DNA of 64,000 nt from CBDCWT01 sp965223305. Lineage in GTDB: Bacteria > Planctomycetota > Planctomycetia > Pirellulales > Pirellulaceae. The translations under genes were made by a program, and so were the position numbers. The stretch covers positions 248,001 to 312,000 of the forward strand of contig CBDCWT010000088.1 of assembly GCA_965223305.1 (NCBI GenBank). Direction: 5' to 3'. This document shows positions 17,196 through 26,399 of this stretch, piece by piece. Positions within the stretch are counted from its first letter, which is position 1; each line of letters begins with the position of its first letter. Below the pieces are notes generated by a model. It searched no databases, had not been told where the DNA came from, and worked only from the letters and a program-made list of their open reading frames with translations.

Positions 17196-18272
17196 CTACC
17201 CATGCGGCGGGTTCACCTCCACGGCAACCTCACGCACTGCACTTTCAACACCGCGGACCACCCGGGCCAGCGACGCAAAATCGATCTTATCCACGGTGTC
17301 CTCGGGAGTGTGATAGTGCGGATAACGAAAATTGGCCGTGTCGGTGATCATCAAGGCCGGATAGCCGCAGTGCCAGAAGGCAGCATGGTCAGATCGAAAG
17401 ATATCCTTCAACCAACGTGGGGCAGCGAGGCCTTCCGATGGAAATTGGGTACGGCGGAAGCCTCGTACGACTTGGTGAACCCAGCGGCGCGAACGAATGT
17501 TTCCGACAATGGCGACAAAATTCCCGGTCGTCGGATAGCAGTGCTCGAGCAGCTGAAGTGGGTAACGTTGACTCCTCGCTTCCGTCTGGTAACAGCCAAT
17601 TGTCTCTAGCGAAATCATGCCCACGACCTGTTCGCCGCGCTGCTGGCAGGCCTCAGCGTAGCGGAGACTGCCCATCGCGTCGGTCATGTAGTAAGGGAAC
17701 TCCTCGTTGACAAACAACGCGAACCGTATCGTTCGTGCCAAAGACGTTTGCGCGAAGATCCGGGCCAAGGCCAGCGTCGCCACGACCGCAGATCCGTTGT
17801 CATTCGCACCAGGACTACCCGGTACCGTATCGTAGTGAGCCCCAATAACAACGATTTCCTGTTTCGCTTGCAGCCCAGTCCGTTCGACGTCAACGTTCCA
17901 GACAACCTGGCCGCTCACCTCGAACTCCTCTCGGCGCGTGCGGTACCCACTCGCTTCCAACTGCTGTTCGATATACTCGGCTGCGCGGACAAGCTGTGCG
18001 TAGCGATGCGAGACGTTGCGTTCACCGATGTCCTGAGCCAGTACCGTCAGATCTGCTGCCAGTTGTTTGGCGAGCTCCCGCTCTTGGGTGCCGGGCGCTG
18101 GGGCTGTTCCACGAAAAGACCGCCCGGGCATGCGAATCATCAGCCACCACGCTGCAATCAGTGCAATGGCCGGCACAACAACAGATAGGATCGCAACGAT
18201 TGCAAGAAGCGGCAGGCCCAAGAGCGACTCCTGTAGCATCACATGTTCGACGCCGCACTCGACGAAGGACAT
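17196..18272 (-). CDS. M28-family zinc peptidase with N-terminal membrane anchor
   Basis: 358 residues. A hydrophobic helix (LLGLPLLAIVAILSVVVPAI, about 17-36, plus ALIAAWWLMI) anchors it in the membrane. The catalytic domain has the M28 zinc and catalytic residues: H in VIGAHYDTVPG, the bridging D in GANDNGSA, the EE pair in FVNEEFPYY, a carboxylate region MISLETIGCY, and the last histidine in YPHYHTPEDT. It should cleave N-terminal amino acids or small peptides outside the cytoplasm. An internal ATG at 18239 (MLQESL) is an alternative start. It lies downstream of the sugar dehydrogenase's start by 246 bp on the opposite side and shares no clear operon. Confidence 0.93.
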   Translation of the reverse strand: MSFVECGVEHVMLQESLLGLPLLAIVAILSVVVPAIALIAAWWLMIRMPGRSFRGTAPAPGTQERELAKQLAADLTVLAQDIGERNVSHRYAQLVRAAEYIEQQLEASGYRTRREEFEVSGQVVWNVDVERTGLQAKQEIVVIGAHYDTVPGSPGANDNGSAVVATLALARIFAQTSLARTIRFALFVNEEFPYYMTDAMGSLRYAEACQQRGEQVVGMISLETIGCYQTEARSQRYPLQLLEHCYPTTGNFVAIVGNIRSRRWVHQVVRGFRRTQFPSEGLAAPRWLKDIFRSDHAAFWHCGYPALMITDTANFRYPHYHTPEDTVDKIDFASLARVVRGVESAVREVAVEVNPPHG

Positions 18273-18299
18273 CGTGCCCCGCCTCGTGCAGCGAGAATC

Positions 18300-18392
18300 G
18301 TAGCCGAACTCGCCGGAGTTTGGACAAAGTAGCCGAATTCGCCAGAATTTGGACGAATCGGCAGGCCGCCAAATTCTGGCGAATTCGGCTAC
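18300..18392. repeat. GTAGCCGAACTCGCC repeat family, group A (two direct, one inverted)
   Basis: Units at 18300-18323 and 18329-18352 start GTAGCCGAA(C/T)TCGCC and end TTTGG; 18369-18392 is the inverse, starting CCAAATTCTGGCG. The direct and inverted units can pair over about 24 bases. Next to them CTCCTTAACGGCGTTGCGT is shared with the copies near 22250 and 30420, suggesting one composite element. The block lies between the stop of the dockerin protein and the start of the M28 peptidase. Confidence 0.92.
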
Positions 18393-18432
18393 CAGAACTC
18401 CTTAACGGCGTTGCGTCAGGGCGACGATCGGA

Positions 18433-21400
18433 TCATGCGTCACTTTCCACCACCAAGAACAGCTCCTCCAGCACGCCGTCCAAATCCGTGCCGACTCCAT
18501 CTTCGCGGTCCAGATCGGAAATAACTTGGTCTACGACAGCCCGCTGGTCCGCCGGCGCACCGCAACGGACCTCCGTCCATTCGACCAGGCCGATGGAGCT
18601 GCTCTCGAGACGGGCTTCGCCCGAGGAGCCTTGCTCGTCGACCACCACGAGCCATGGTAACCCTGCAATGACGACCCCGCCCGGAATCGCTGGGATCTGT
18701 GGAACGTCGAGCAACGCAGCAAATTGAGCCAGCAGCGAGGCGTCCGCCGCGTTCAACCGCCCGTTGCCACTGATGTCACCCATGACCAACGGGTCCGCAT
18801 TCGGCGACCCTGCGAAACCGCTGTCGATCAACGCCGCAAAGCGGGCCACCTGCGACGCATCTGCCGCATTAATACGGCCGTTGCCCGACACGTCGGCGAA
18901 AAAGCTGACCAAGTGAAATGCATCGTCAACGATAGTGGGTGATTCATTGTCGTTACCATCGCTGACCGTCACACCGTGAACATCCAGCACTTGTTGAGCA
19001 CCATAGATGTTGCTGGCATCGGTGGCTGGCACCGATGCCTGAAGATTGACGAAGGTGCCAGGACCTACCGGCAGCGGGGTCGAACTGAAAAACACCACGA
19101 TGGCCAACCCGGGAGTGTTCGTGTTCACAATCACCGATGCGCCAGGAGGTGCATCGGGACCGACGGTCCCACCGGTGATCGTGAGCAAGGTGGGATCGTA
19201 GCCAATCCGTATGTCGATGGCGCGGACGTTCGTGCCCTCGCTGATCGAGACTGGGATTCCTGTCGTCTCGTTCGCAGGTAGGTTCACATCTTGACCCGGC
19301 CCACGGACTACATCAGGAATCGAAATCGTGACCGAATTGGGGACCGCTTCGGGAACGGCGAAGGTGTCCACATAGTCGTCGCCTTCGGTGCCGTCATCGT
19401 TACCGTCGAGCAACTGGCCGGTCGCGTCGATGAATCCGTCCACGGCACTCCGTAAAGTGACCGTGTAGTTGTCCGGAGCCAGTGGATCGCCGCTCTTGAT
19501 GAACGTGATACTCCGCAGTGATGGATCCACCACCAAGGAACCCGATACGGGTCCACTTGCGGCGCCCTGCAACACCACATCTGCTGCGCCTAACCCTCCA
19601 CTCTGTGTGTCGTAGAGGTTCAATACCTCGCTGTTAAGATCGGTGCTGAACTCGGCAGTGAAACCGGACTCTGTCGAAGTCAGCGCGGTCACCGTCAACT
19701 TGGGAGGATCGTCATCGGTAATCGTCGTTGACTGCTGCTGAGTACCAGCTTCGCTGCCGCCCGTGACTGCCGTGATCTCGACCACCACGGTCTCGTCGGG
19801 TTCGTCAATGGCGTCATCGACTGCTGTAATGGTGATCGAACCGGTGGTCGCTCCGGGAGCAATGACAATCTGCGTTCCCGAGGCGGTAAAATCGCTGGCA
19901 TCCGCCGACCCGGAGATTCCCAAATCGACGGTCACCGCGACGGTCGTCGCTACGGAGAGAGTTGCCGTGAAAGTGGCGACACCCGCCGCTTCAGCAATCG
20001 CTGCATTGTCCAACGACAACGTGACGTCGGGAACGGGAATCGGTTCGTCATCGTCCAGGATTGTCGTCGTCACTTGCTGTGCGCCGGCCTCCTGAGCGTT
20101 GGTAACGCTGGCGATGTCCACGATGACAGTCTCATCCGGCTCGTCGAGAGTGTCTTGAACAGCAGTAATCGACAACGAGCCGGTGGTCGACCCGGCGGGA
20201 ATGACGATTTGGGTTCCTGACACGGTGTAGTCGTCGACCGCCGTAGCCGTCCCGCTGATCGCCAAGTCGATCGTCACGGCAGCCGTATGCGCGGCGGACA
20301 ACGTGGCAACGATTGTTGCCGCTCCAGCGGCCTCGGCGATCGTTGCATTGTCGACGCTCAGACTTACTGACGGTGCCCCGCCTTGGTTGATCCAAACACG
20401 GCCTACACTGGCACCCACAACGAAGGTGTTGTCGTTGGCAACGACGGCGTCCAAAGTGCCATCACCGTTGACATCCCCCAAGGCGACATCGTTCGAGTTC
20501 GTGTTGGCATCTAAATTCAAACCCAGGTCGGCGAACACCCCGGCACCATCATTCACCCAAACACGGTTGTTCTGTCCACTGTTGTGGACCACGAAAGCAT
20601 CCAGATCACCGTCGCCGTCGAGGTCGCCTAGCTTGATGCTCTCTGTTCTCTCGCCTCCGCCGCTCATCAGCATCTGCCCGCTGTCGGTAAGTACTCCCGT
20701 ACCGTCGTTCAGCCACACACGATTGGCGTAGTCAGCACTGGAACTCAGCGCATCGACATCACCGTCCCCGTCTAGATCTCCGACGTCGTAAGCCCGAACC
20801 CGCCTGTTCTCGAAACGCTGTCCGCTGTCGACAAAGTTGCCCAGTGCGCCTCCCTGCGCGCCACCTTGATTCGTCCAGATCGTACCGCCATGACCCTCAT
20901 CTTCGCCGGCATTGCCGCCATTGGCGAAAATCACATCCAGATCGCCGTCGCTATCAAAATCTGCGAACGCGATTCCCTGGGTGTTGTACGATCCCAAACC
21001 CAGCCCACTGTCACTGAAAGAACCACTACCGTCATTCCGATAAAGGCGATTTCCGTCCGCGCTGTTTGCCACAACAGCGTCGAGGTCGCCGTCGTTATCC
21101 ACGTCACCAAGCAAGACATCCCGACTACGGCGGTCGCCGCCAAACACCTGACCCGCAAAGACACCGCTGCCGTCGTTCCGCCAAAGCATGTTCTCGCCGG
21201 TACCATAGTTCGACTGACCGTTGTCGTTGGCCACTAACACGTCGAGGTCACCGTCGCCGTCGACATCACCTAGCGCCGCGTTGCGGCTAAAGTGGCTGCC
21301 TAAGGCTTGTCCGCTGTCAGTGAACACACCACCACCATCGTTTAAGTAAACACGGTTCGCGCCGAAGTTGGACATAAACACATCGAGGTCGCCGTCACCG

Positions 21401-21885
21401 TCCAAATCACCCAGCTCGACACCCCAGCTACTCGTGTTGCCGGCCGGATCACCCAACCCCTGTCCGCTGTCGACGAAGTCGGCACTGCCGGTAGCCGCAG
21501 TGCGAAAGTGCCAAACTCTGGGAACTGCTGCCGTCGTCCCCTGAATTCCGGACGTGGCAGTCACCTCCACGAGGTCGCCGGGAAAGAAGTTCGACGAAGG
21601 ATCGAGGGTGACTCTCATGCCCGAGGCTGAGACCGTCCCCTCAGCGACGCCACCTTGCCGCGATGTAACTCGAAAAGTCTGCTCGGTAGCACTGGTGATG
21701 ATCTCATCAAAAGTTGCGGAAACGTCGGTCGATGCCGCAGCGTTGTGCGAACCGGCAACCGGGTTCTCGCCGGTGACCGTAGCCAGCAACAACCGAGGCT
21801 CAAGCGGTTCACGCCAGAGCCGACGCCGGCGTAGGTTGAAAGACGTTCGGCGGGAGCGGCGACGGTGCTTTCTGCGGCGTGACAT
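18433..21885 (-). CDS. Exported FG-GAP/Calx-beta protein with cohesin-like domain, dockerin and LEPRLLLA motif
   Basis: 1150 residues. The ATG at 21885 has GAGGAAA seven bases upstream; the frame opens at 21945. A very basic N-terminus (MSRRRKHRRRSRRTS) leads to LEPRLLLA, the planctomycete LEPR-XLL export motif. Then follow a Big_5-like Ig domain (about 38-120), at least seven FG-GAP/VCBS units with GDLDGDGDLDV-type Ca loops (about 125-515), two Calx-beta domains (about 515-720), another Ig-like domain, a cohesin-like beta domain (about 852-990), and a type I dockerin with two calcium loops, DVSGNGRINAADAS and DISGNGRLNAADAS (about 993-1060). About 90 further residues follow the dockerin. Likely a calcium-dependent cell-surface or secreted binding protein; no cohesin partner gene is seen in the window other than its own cohesin-like segment. 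Confidence 0.93.
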   Translation of the reverse strand: MSRRRKHRRRSRRTSFNLRRRRLWREPLEPRLLLATVTGENPVAGSHNAAASTDVSATFDEIITSATEQTFRVTSRQGGVAEGTVSASGMRVTLDPSSNFFPGDLVEVTATSGIQGTTAAVPRVWHFRTAATGSADFVDSGQGLGDPAGNTSSWGVELGDLDGDGDLDVFMSNFGANRVYLNDGGGVFTDSGQALGSHFSRNAALGDVDGDGDLDVLVANDNGQSNYGTGENMLWRNDGSGVFAGQVFGGDRRSRDVLLGDVDNDGDLDAVVANSADGNRLYRNDGSGSFSDSGLGLGSYNTQGIAFADFDSDGDLDVIFANGGNAGEDEGHGGTIWTNQGGAQGGALGNFVDSGQRFENRRVRAYDVGDLDGDGDVDALSSSADYANRVWLNDGTGVLTDSGQMLMSGGGERTESIKLGDLDGDGDLDAFVVHNSGQNNRVWVNDGAGVFADLGLNLDANTNSNDVALGDVNGDGTLDAVVANDNTFVVGASVGRVWINQGGAPSVSLSVDNATIAEAAGAATIVATLSAAHTAAVTIDLAISGTATAVDDYTVSGTQIVIPAGSTTGSLSITAVQDTLDEPDETVIVDIASVTNAQEAGAQQVTTTILDDDEPIPVPDVTLSLDNAAIAEAAGVATFTATLSVATTVAVTVDLGISGSADASDFTASGTQIVIAPGATTGSITITAVDDAIDEPDETVVVEITAVTGGSEAGTQQQSTTITDDDPPKLTVTALTSTESGFTAEFSTDLNSEVLNLYDTQSGGLGAADVVLQGAASGPVSGSLVVDPSLRSITFIKSGDPLAPDNYTVTLRSAVDGFIDATGQLLDGNDDGTEGDDYVDTFAVPEAVPNSVTISIPDVVRGPGQDVNLPANETTGIPVSISEGTNVRAIDIRIGYDPTLLTITGGTVGPDAPPGASVIVNTNTPGLAIVVFFSSTPLPVGPGTFVNLQASVPATDASNIYGAQQVLDVHGVTVSDGNDNESPTIVDDAFHLVSFFADVSGNGRINAADASQVARFAALIDSGFAGSPNADPLVMGDISGNGRLNAADASLLAQFAALLDVPQIPAIPGGVVIAGLPWLVVVDEQGSSGEARLESSSIGLVEWTEVRCGAPADQRAVVDQVISDLDREDGVGTDLDGVLEELFLVVESDA

Positions 21886-22086
21886 GGTGCTTTCCTCGTT
21901 TCTCATCCGGGGGGAATACGATCTACTCACAACAGTTCGAGGCAAACTCCCAGTCGGTATATGGCATTAGACTGGGGAAGTCAAATCGATTCGCACCATT
22001 TGGAGCGCAACGTCCGCGCGCTGCAGAGGGCTATCCCCGTTGGCCCTGAATCCTGCCAAACAATCAGAGTAAACAGGATCCCCTAT

Positions 22087-22243
22087 TCGATCGTAGCCGA
22101 ACTCGCCAGAGTTTGGCGCACTACCAATTCTCGATCGTAGCCGAACTCGCCAGAGTTTGGCGCACTACCAATTCTCGATCGTAGCCGAACTCGCCAGAGT
22201 TTGGTGAACTGCGAATTCGTCCAAATTCTGGCGAATTCGGCTA
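22087..22243. repeat. GTAGCCGAACTCGCC family, group B: three 44-bp tandem units plus an inverted unit
   Basis: TCGATCGTAGCCGAACTCGC starts units at 22087, 22131 and 22175, exactly 44 bp apart, with almost no differences. The inverse unit CCAAATTCTGGCGAATTC follows at 22221-22243 and is continued by ATCCTCAACGACGTTGCGT. The 426-bp gap between sulfatase and dockerin genes otherwise shows no gene; bases 21886-22086 hold nothing I can identify beyond the upstream region of the dockerin gene. Confidence 0.93.
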
Positions 22244-22311
22244 CACAGAAATCCTCAACGACGTTGCGTGACACCGCTTCAACATTGTGCGAATGGTGTG
22301 CGCACGCGAGT

Positions 22312-23757
22312 CTACCCCGAGGGCTGTCCGCGGCGGTCGCGGCGGGTCAGCGATTCCCATTCCCGATAGAGTCTTCGCAGCCGGTCAAAGTCATCGGACC
22401 TGCTGTCCTTGAGGTCGCGCTTCTCGGCCACGTCCGACGATAGATCAAATAAGTGCTGGCGCACCGTGGCGCCGTCCACCTGCTCGGCCACAAACTTGAG
22501 CGATCCTTGCCTCGCGCCCTGCCACACTCGGGTACCTCGAGGCTTGCGCCAATAGAGCGTCCGTTCAAAGTCTGCAGCGCGCTGCCGTACGTGATCGACA
22601 ATGTCGACTCCTTCAAAAGGAGTCGCCGGATCCGCAGCGACGCCGGCCAGGGCGGCGATCGAAGCTGTAAAGTCGAAGGTGACGCACGTCTGATGCGAAG
22701 TCATACCTGCCGGCACGACTCCGGACCAACGAACAATGCCCGGCACGCGAATCCCCCCTTCGAAAGTACTTCCTTTGAATCCCGACAGCGGCGCATTGCG
22801 CGAGCTGCGTGTTCCTCCGTTGTCACCGGCAAAAATCACCACTGTGTTCTCGCGCAACCCGAGTTCATCCAAGGTCGCCAAGACTCGACCGATCTGCCTG
22901 TCCATCTGTTCCACCATGGCAATGTAAGTGGCCGGTGGCGCGCTGCTTTGATTCCACAACTTTGAATTCAAAGGAAGTGGATGTTCGCGATAGTCGTCGG
23001 GGCCTTGAAACGGTGAATGAGGACAGGTGTAAGGCAGGTACAGAAAGAATGGCTGCTCCGCCTGCCGTTGGATGAACGAAATCGCCTCGTCGGTTGCCAA
23101 GTCCGTAAAATATCCCTCGCGGCGGATGGGGTCGCCATTCTGAAACAAGTTGTAGCCCGCAACGGTGTCAAGGTAATGAAAATAGTCCATGCCTCCGCCG
23201 ATACAGTAAAACGTATGGTCGAAACCATGCAGGTGAGGCGCGAATTTTGGTTCGTAGCCGAGATGCCATTTCCCAGTGATCGCTGTCGCGTAGCCGGCGT
23301 CCTTCAGCAAACGTACGATCGTCTGTGCCGTCGTTGGCAAGCCGAGATCGTTTGTTTCGCGCAGACGTATCGCGTCGTCATAACGCCCCACGTTGCCGGT
23401 GCCAATCGCACACTCGAGGCCCCCAATCCACTGCTGGTAACGGCCTGTCAAGAAAGCCGCACGAGTTGGCGTGCACTCGGCACCGTTCGCATAGTGCTGT
23501 GTAAACCGCACCCCGTCGCGGGCCAGGCGGTCGAGGTGTGGGGTTCGAATGTCCGCGCGGCCGTAGCAAGCCAGGTCGCCGTAGCCCAAGTCGTCCGCCA
23601 GAATGAAGACGACGTTGGGACGGTCGGCGGCGCCGGCCACATCCAAATATACGGTGAACGAAGAAAGTAGGACAACGGCGATGGCGCCAGCCAGTGTGCC
23701 GGAAGCCTGGTAGCCAGCCGTTCGTCGCGCAACTGAGGTTCGTTTGTGTACCATCAT
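22312..23757 (-). CDS. Cys-type formylglycine-dependent sulfatase
   Basis: About 481 residues, type I arylsulfatase family; removes sulfate esters, probably from algal or other sulfated polysaccharides. The catalytic signature is CTPTRAAFLTG, with the cysteine that is oxidised to formylglycine; metal ligands are in ILADDLGYGDLACYG and FAGDNGGTR. The C-terminal part has WRKPRGTRVW and LYREWESLTRRD. A signal/anchor helix (ASGTLAGAIAVVLLSSFTVYL) precedes the domain. The start at 23757 (MMVHKRTS) is preceded by TGGAG at good spacing; the frame is open from 23823, which would add 22 poorly supported residues. The Cys form needs a formylglycine-generating or anSME enzyme, which is not in this window. 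Confidence 0.94.
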   Translation of the reverse strand: MMVHKRTSVARRTAGYQASGTLAGAIAVVLLSSFTVYLDVAGAADRPNVVFILADDLGYGDLACYGRADIRTPHLDRLARDGVRFTQHYANGAECTPTRAAFLTGRYQQWIGGLECAIGTGNVGRYDDAIRLRETNDLGLPTTAQTIVRLLKDAGYATAITGKWHLGYEPKFAPHLHGFDHTFYCIGGGMDYFHYLDTVAGYNLFQNGDPIRREGYFTDLATDEAISFIQRQAEQPFFLYLPYTCPHSPFQGPDDYREHPLPLNSKLWNQSSAPPATYIAMVEQMDRQIGRVLATLDELGLRENTVVIFAGDNGGTRSSRNAPLSGFKGSTFEGGIRVPGIVRWSGVVPAGMTSHQTCVTFDFTASIAALAGVAADPATPFEGVDIVDHVRQRAADFERTLYWRKPRGTRVWQGARQGSLKFVAEQVDGATVRQHLFDLSSDVAEKRDLKDSRSDDFDRLRRLYREWESLTRRDRRGQPSG

Positions 23758-23781
23758 GTCAGCTCCATCAAGGAGGATCGC

Positions 23782-24024
23782 AACCCGAAGCGTTAGTGAG
23801 GCGGAGTTGGTGTACCGATGCAAGTTTGTTCCCTCGCTGACGCTTTTTGGCTGTTGCGCTTTTCGCAGTTTGGCTGGCTGAGGGTGACGAATCTGCCTGG
23901 CTGTTCGGAACCCGAAGCGTTAGCGAGGGGTGTTAGTGCATCGACGCAAGTTATTCCCTCGCTCACGCTTCGGGTTCCGATTGAAGCGAAAGGCACAACT
24001 TCAAAACTGACGCTTCGGGTTACG
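23782..24024. repeat. CCCGAAGCGTTAGCGAGG palindrome family
   Basis: The clearest copy is 23907-23978: a left arm GGAACCCGAAGCGTTAGCG and a right arm CGCTCACGCTTCGGGTTCC, complementary at 22 of 23 positions around a ~26-base loop. A second copy at 23782-23848 keeps the left arm and loop but its right arm decays into CGCTTTTT. A solitary right arm (TGACGCTTCGGGTTACG) lies at 24008-24024. The 328-bp gap between the sulfatase and the serine hydrolase is largely made of this family; no gene is seen. Confidence 0.92.
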
Positions 24025-24085
24025 ATTGTTCAGTCCCCTTCCAACATCGTCACGCGTGCCGGAGTTGCATCCTGCGAGCGGTCGG

Positions 24086-26119
24086 CTACCGCGTCGTCAA
24101 AGTCGCCTTCCGCACCGAGAAAAAGTCGTCCCCTGAAAAGACAAGGTACAGCGTCTTACCGTCGTCGCTGATCCACTTCGTCGGAAAACTGCACGTCTCG
24201 CCCGGTCCAATGTCCCACGCTGCAGAAAAATAGACTGTCGACCAAGGTCCCCAAGGCTCAGGCGCCTCGTAGATTGCAAAGCCCCCTTCGTAACGTGGCC
24301 CTCGCGAGTCGTTGCTCTCGGGATGGACCTGGCACCACAGGTATCGTCCGAGCCCTGCGTTGAAGGTAACTCCCGATCGATAACACCTCCCAGGATGGCG
24401 AAACACGGCGCCGCGCGACTCGATCTCCGGCGTCCATTTCGGATTGCCGTCGTCGTCCAATTCTGCGAAAAACTCGTAAGCTGTCTGTTGGCGAATCTGA
24501 TCCTTCGGCACACGAGCCAGCACCATGCGGTCCGCCGGATCATAGGCCGTCTGGGAATCGAGTGAGTAGACATAGACGTAGTTGTCTCGAGCTCCTGCGT
24601 AGTTCCTGCCGAAATTCAGGAAGGTCGGGCAGCCGAAACTGGTGGTGAACTTCCAATCACTCCAGGTCCAGCTCTTTCCGTGGTCGGTTGACCAGGCCAA
24701 CTGAGAGTTGTCCGCGTTGCGTACCCAAAGATAGAGCACGCCGTCGACCATCAAGATACCGCTCGCTTTCTTACCCGCAGGTCCCTGACCCAGCGTCTCG
24801 CCCTGAGACGAGCGGATGTTAGTGCCGCGAAAGCCCTCCGGGCCGCCCACAATTCTGGCGAACCCCATGCTGAGCTTCTTTTCGACCTTCGGCTCGAACC
24901 CCCAGCCATCGCCATACGCCGTGTACTGCTCGTTGTCGTCCGCCCAAGTCAATGGCCAGTTGTCACTTCCCTCAGCCTTGCGAACGACCGAACTGACCGG
25001 TGCCCACTCGATACTCGCGACGACAGAACTCGGTGGATAGGGCGCCTGCGAAGACCGAGGTGCTGATGAACTCGGTTCCCGCTCCCGGACTGCCGCCACA
25101 ATGGGCTGGAAGAATGGCTTCAACACGTCATAGTGACCGGACCATTCTCGTTTCCACGATCGACCAGCCCGGGACACGACGATGTCGAGGCTGGGGATGA
25201 CGACGATCAAGCTTTCGTACAACCCCCAAGACCAGTAGGCGTCTCTGGGTACGCCGTCCATCGCGCCGTCGCCGTTGTTCCACCACAACAGTCCATAGTG
25301 CTCCGATGCGTCGCCATGCCGTGTGTTGTGTTCGTCTAGGCCAACTACTTCCGGCACTCTTGAGCGGCAACGGTCTACGAACTCGGCTGGCAACAGCTGC
25401 TGGCCACGCCACTTGCCCTGGCGTAGATAGAGATAGCCAATACGGGCCATCGCGTCGACATTGGCATGCACACCCGAACCGAACTCGCGCCGCATGATAC
25501 CCTCGATCTCGTGCGGCCGGTATTGATTCCTCCTCCAGCGTAGGTCCTCCTTGAGTATTCCGATCGGCGTGAAAATGCGATCAAACAGCAGCTCCTCGAT
25601 GTCACGCTGGTAGACAAGCGTCACACACTCTGCGAGCCAATTGGGGCCGCCGTCGCTGTAGTGCCACTTGCTGCCAGGAGGAAAGAGCAGCTTTTCATAG
25701 CCTCCCGGTTTCTCGAACCCAGCTGTCTGCGTAGCGAGGTGCTGGATGGTGATTTGCTCCAGCCAGCCCTGCCGTTTGTTCTCCTCCGGCGGTGTCCCCA
25801 AGGTCGGATGGAACTGGATCGCTCGATCCACAAGCTCGATTTTCCGATCCCCAATGGCCACTCCCAGCGCGGTGATCCCGATCGACTTGGATGTCGACTT
25901 GAGATCATATTTCTTCTTGCGATCACCCCACGACATCACCAACTTGCCGTGCCGCGTGATGTACCCCGATCCACCTCCGGTCAGCGCATAGTCCCGCGCC
26001 TTCTCCAGCTGGGACACCTCCATACTGACTTCGGCAGGCTTAACTTGAACCCACTCGTCCGCAGGCCAAACGGGATCGGCGGCCGCGATCGTCAGGACTA
26101 GCATCAGGTTCTGGACCAT
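24086..26119 (-). CDS. Serine hydrolase (class C beta-lactamase fold) fused to a DUF4185-like domain
   Basis: 677 residues with a short signal peptide (MVQNLMLVLTIAAADPVWPA) and AGGGAAG before the ATG. The first ~360 residues form a penicillin-binding-protein-like serine hydrolase: SxxK in LKSTSKSIG, the second motif tyrosine in WHYSDGGPNW, and the conserved WSWGLYESLIVVIPSLDIVV near its end. From about 390 a DUF4185-like propeller follows (LSMGFARIVGGPEG, WSTDHGKSWTWSDW, RNYAGARDNYVYVYS, CYRSGVTFNAGLGRYLW, TCSFPTKWISDDGKTLYLVF), a fold found with carbohydrate-active enzymes. The natural substrate is unknown; the fusion suggests a secreted esterase or amidase acting with glycan binding. The next gene upstream also carries a serine hydrolase domain. 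Confidence 0.92.
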   Translation of the reverse strand: MVQNLMLVLTIAAADPVWPADEWVQVKPAEVSMEVSQLEKARDYALTGGGSGYITRHGKLVMSWGDRKKKYDLKSTSKSIGITALGVAIGDRKIELVDRAIQFHPTLGTPPEENKRQGWLEQITIQHLATQTAGFEKPGGYEKLLFPPGSKWHYSDGGPNWLAECVTLVYQRDIEELLFDRIFTPIGILKEDLRWRRNQYRPHEIEGIMRREFGSGVHANVDAMARIGYLYLRQGKWRGQQLLPAEFVDRCRSRVPEVVGLDEHNTRHGDASEHYGLLWWNNGDGAMDGVPRDAYWSWGLYESLIVVIPSLDIVVSRAGRSWKREWSGHYDVLKPFFQPIVAAVREREPSSSAPRSSQAPYPPSSVVASIEWAPVSSVVRKAEGSDNWPLTWADDNEQYTAYGDGWGFEPKVEKKLSMGFARIVGGPEGFRGTNIRSSQGETLGQGPAGKKASGILMVDGVLYLWVRNADNSQLAWSTDHGKSWTWSDWKFTTSFGCPTFLNFGRNYAGARDNYVYVYSLDSQTAYDPADRMVLARVPKDQIRQQTAYEFFAELDDDGNPKWTPEIESRGAVFRHPGRCYRSGVTFNAGLGRYLWCQVHPESNDSRGPRYEGGFAIYEAPEPWGPWSTVYFSAAWDIGPGETCSFPTKWISDDGKTLYLVFSGDDFFSVRKATLTTR

Positions 26120-26187
26120 GTTTTCTTCCCTTGGATTTCTCGCGACTCAGCTGCCTCATACCATCGCGATTCAGAACCGGGGGCTAA

Positions 26188-26361
26188 CCCGAATTATTCA
26201 TGAGCGATCTGCTACGAGGTCGTAAGTCCATCCGTGGCTTCGTCATGCTTCACAATTCTCCCTCGACGTATTGCTGCAATACGCCTGCGGAAGAATTGCT
26301 CGCCTTCCTTGCCACGAACGTACTTACAACCTCTCGCGACGATCTTCATGAATAATCCGGG
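26188..26361. repeat. 174-bp palindromic dispersed element, copy 2, inserted in another repeat
   Basis: Same sequence as 13798-13971 with a single change (CTGCTA for CTGCTG). The left flank GAACCGGGGGCTAA and right flank GCTAACGCCCGGCGGCTG, when joined, rebuild a member of the AGCCGCTGGGCGTTAGCCC repeat family found intact at 31220 and 32111. The shared GCTAA (up to GGGCTAA) on both sides looks like a target duplication. The remaining ~280-bp gap holds no gene. Confidence 0.94.
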
Positions 26362-26399
26362 CTAACGCCCGGCGGCTGATGATGCGCCCGCCGCACGCA

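Noticed and set aside
22087..22243. Possible CRISPR array
   Set aside because: The 44-bp units are contiguous with identical 'spacers' and part of a dispersed palindromic family; no cas genes are present.
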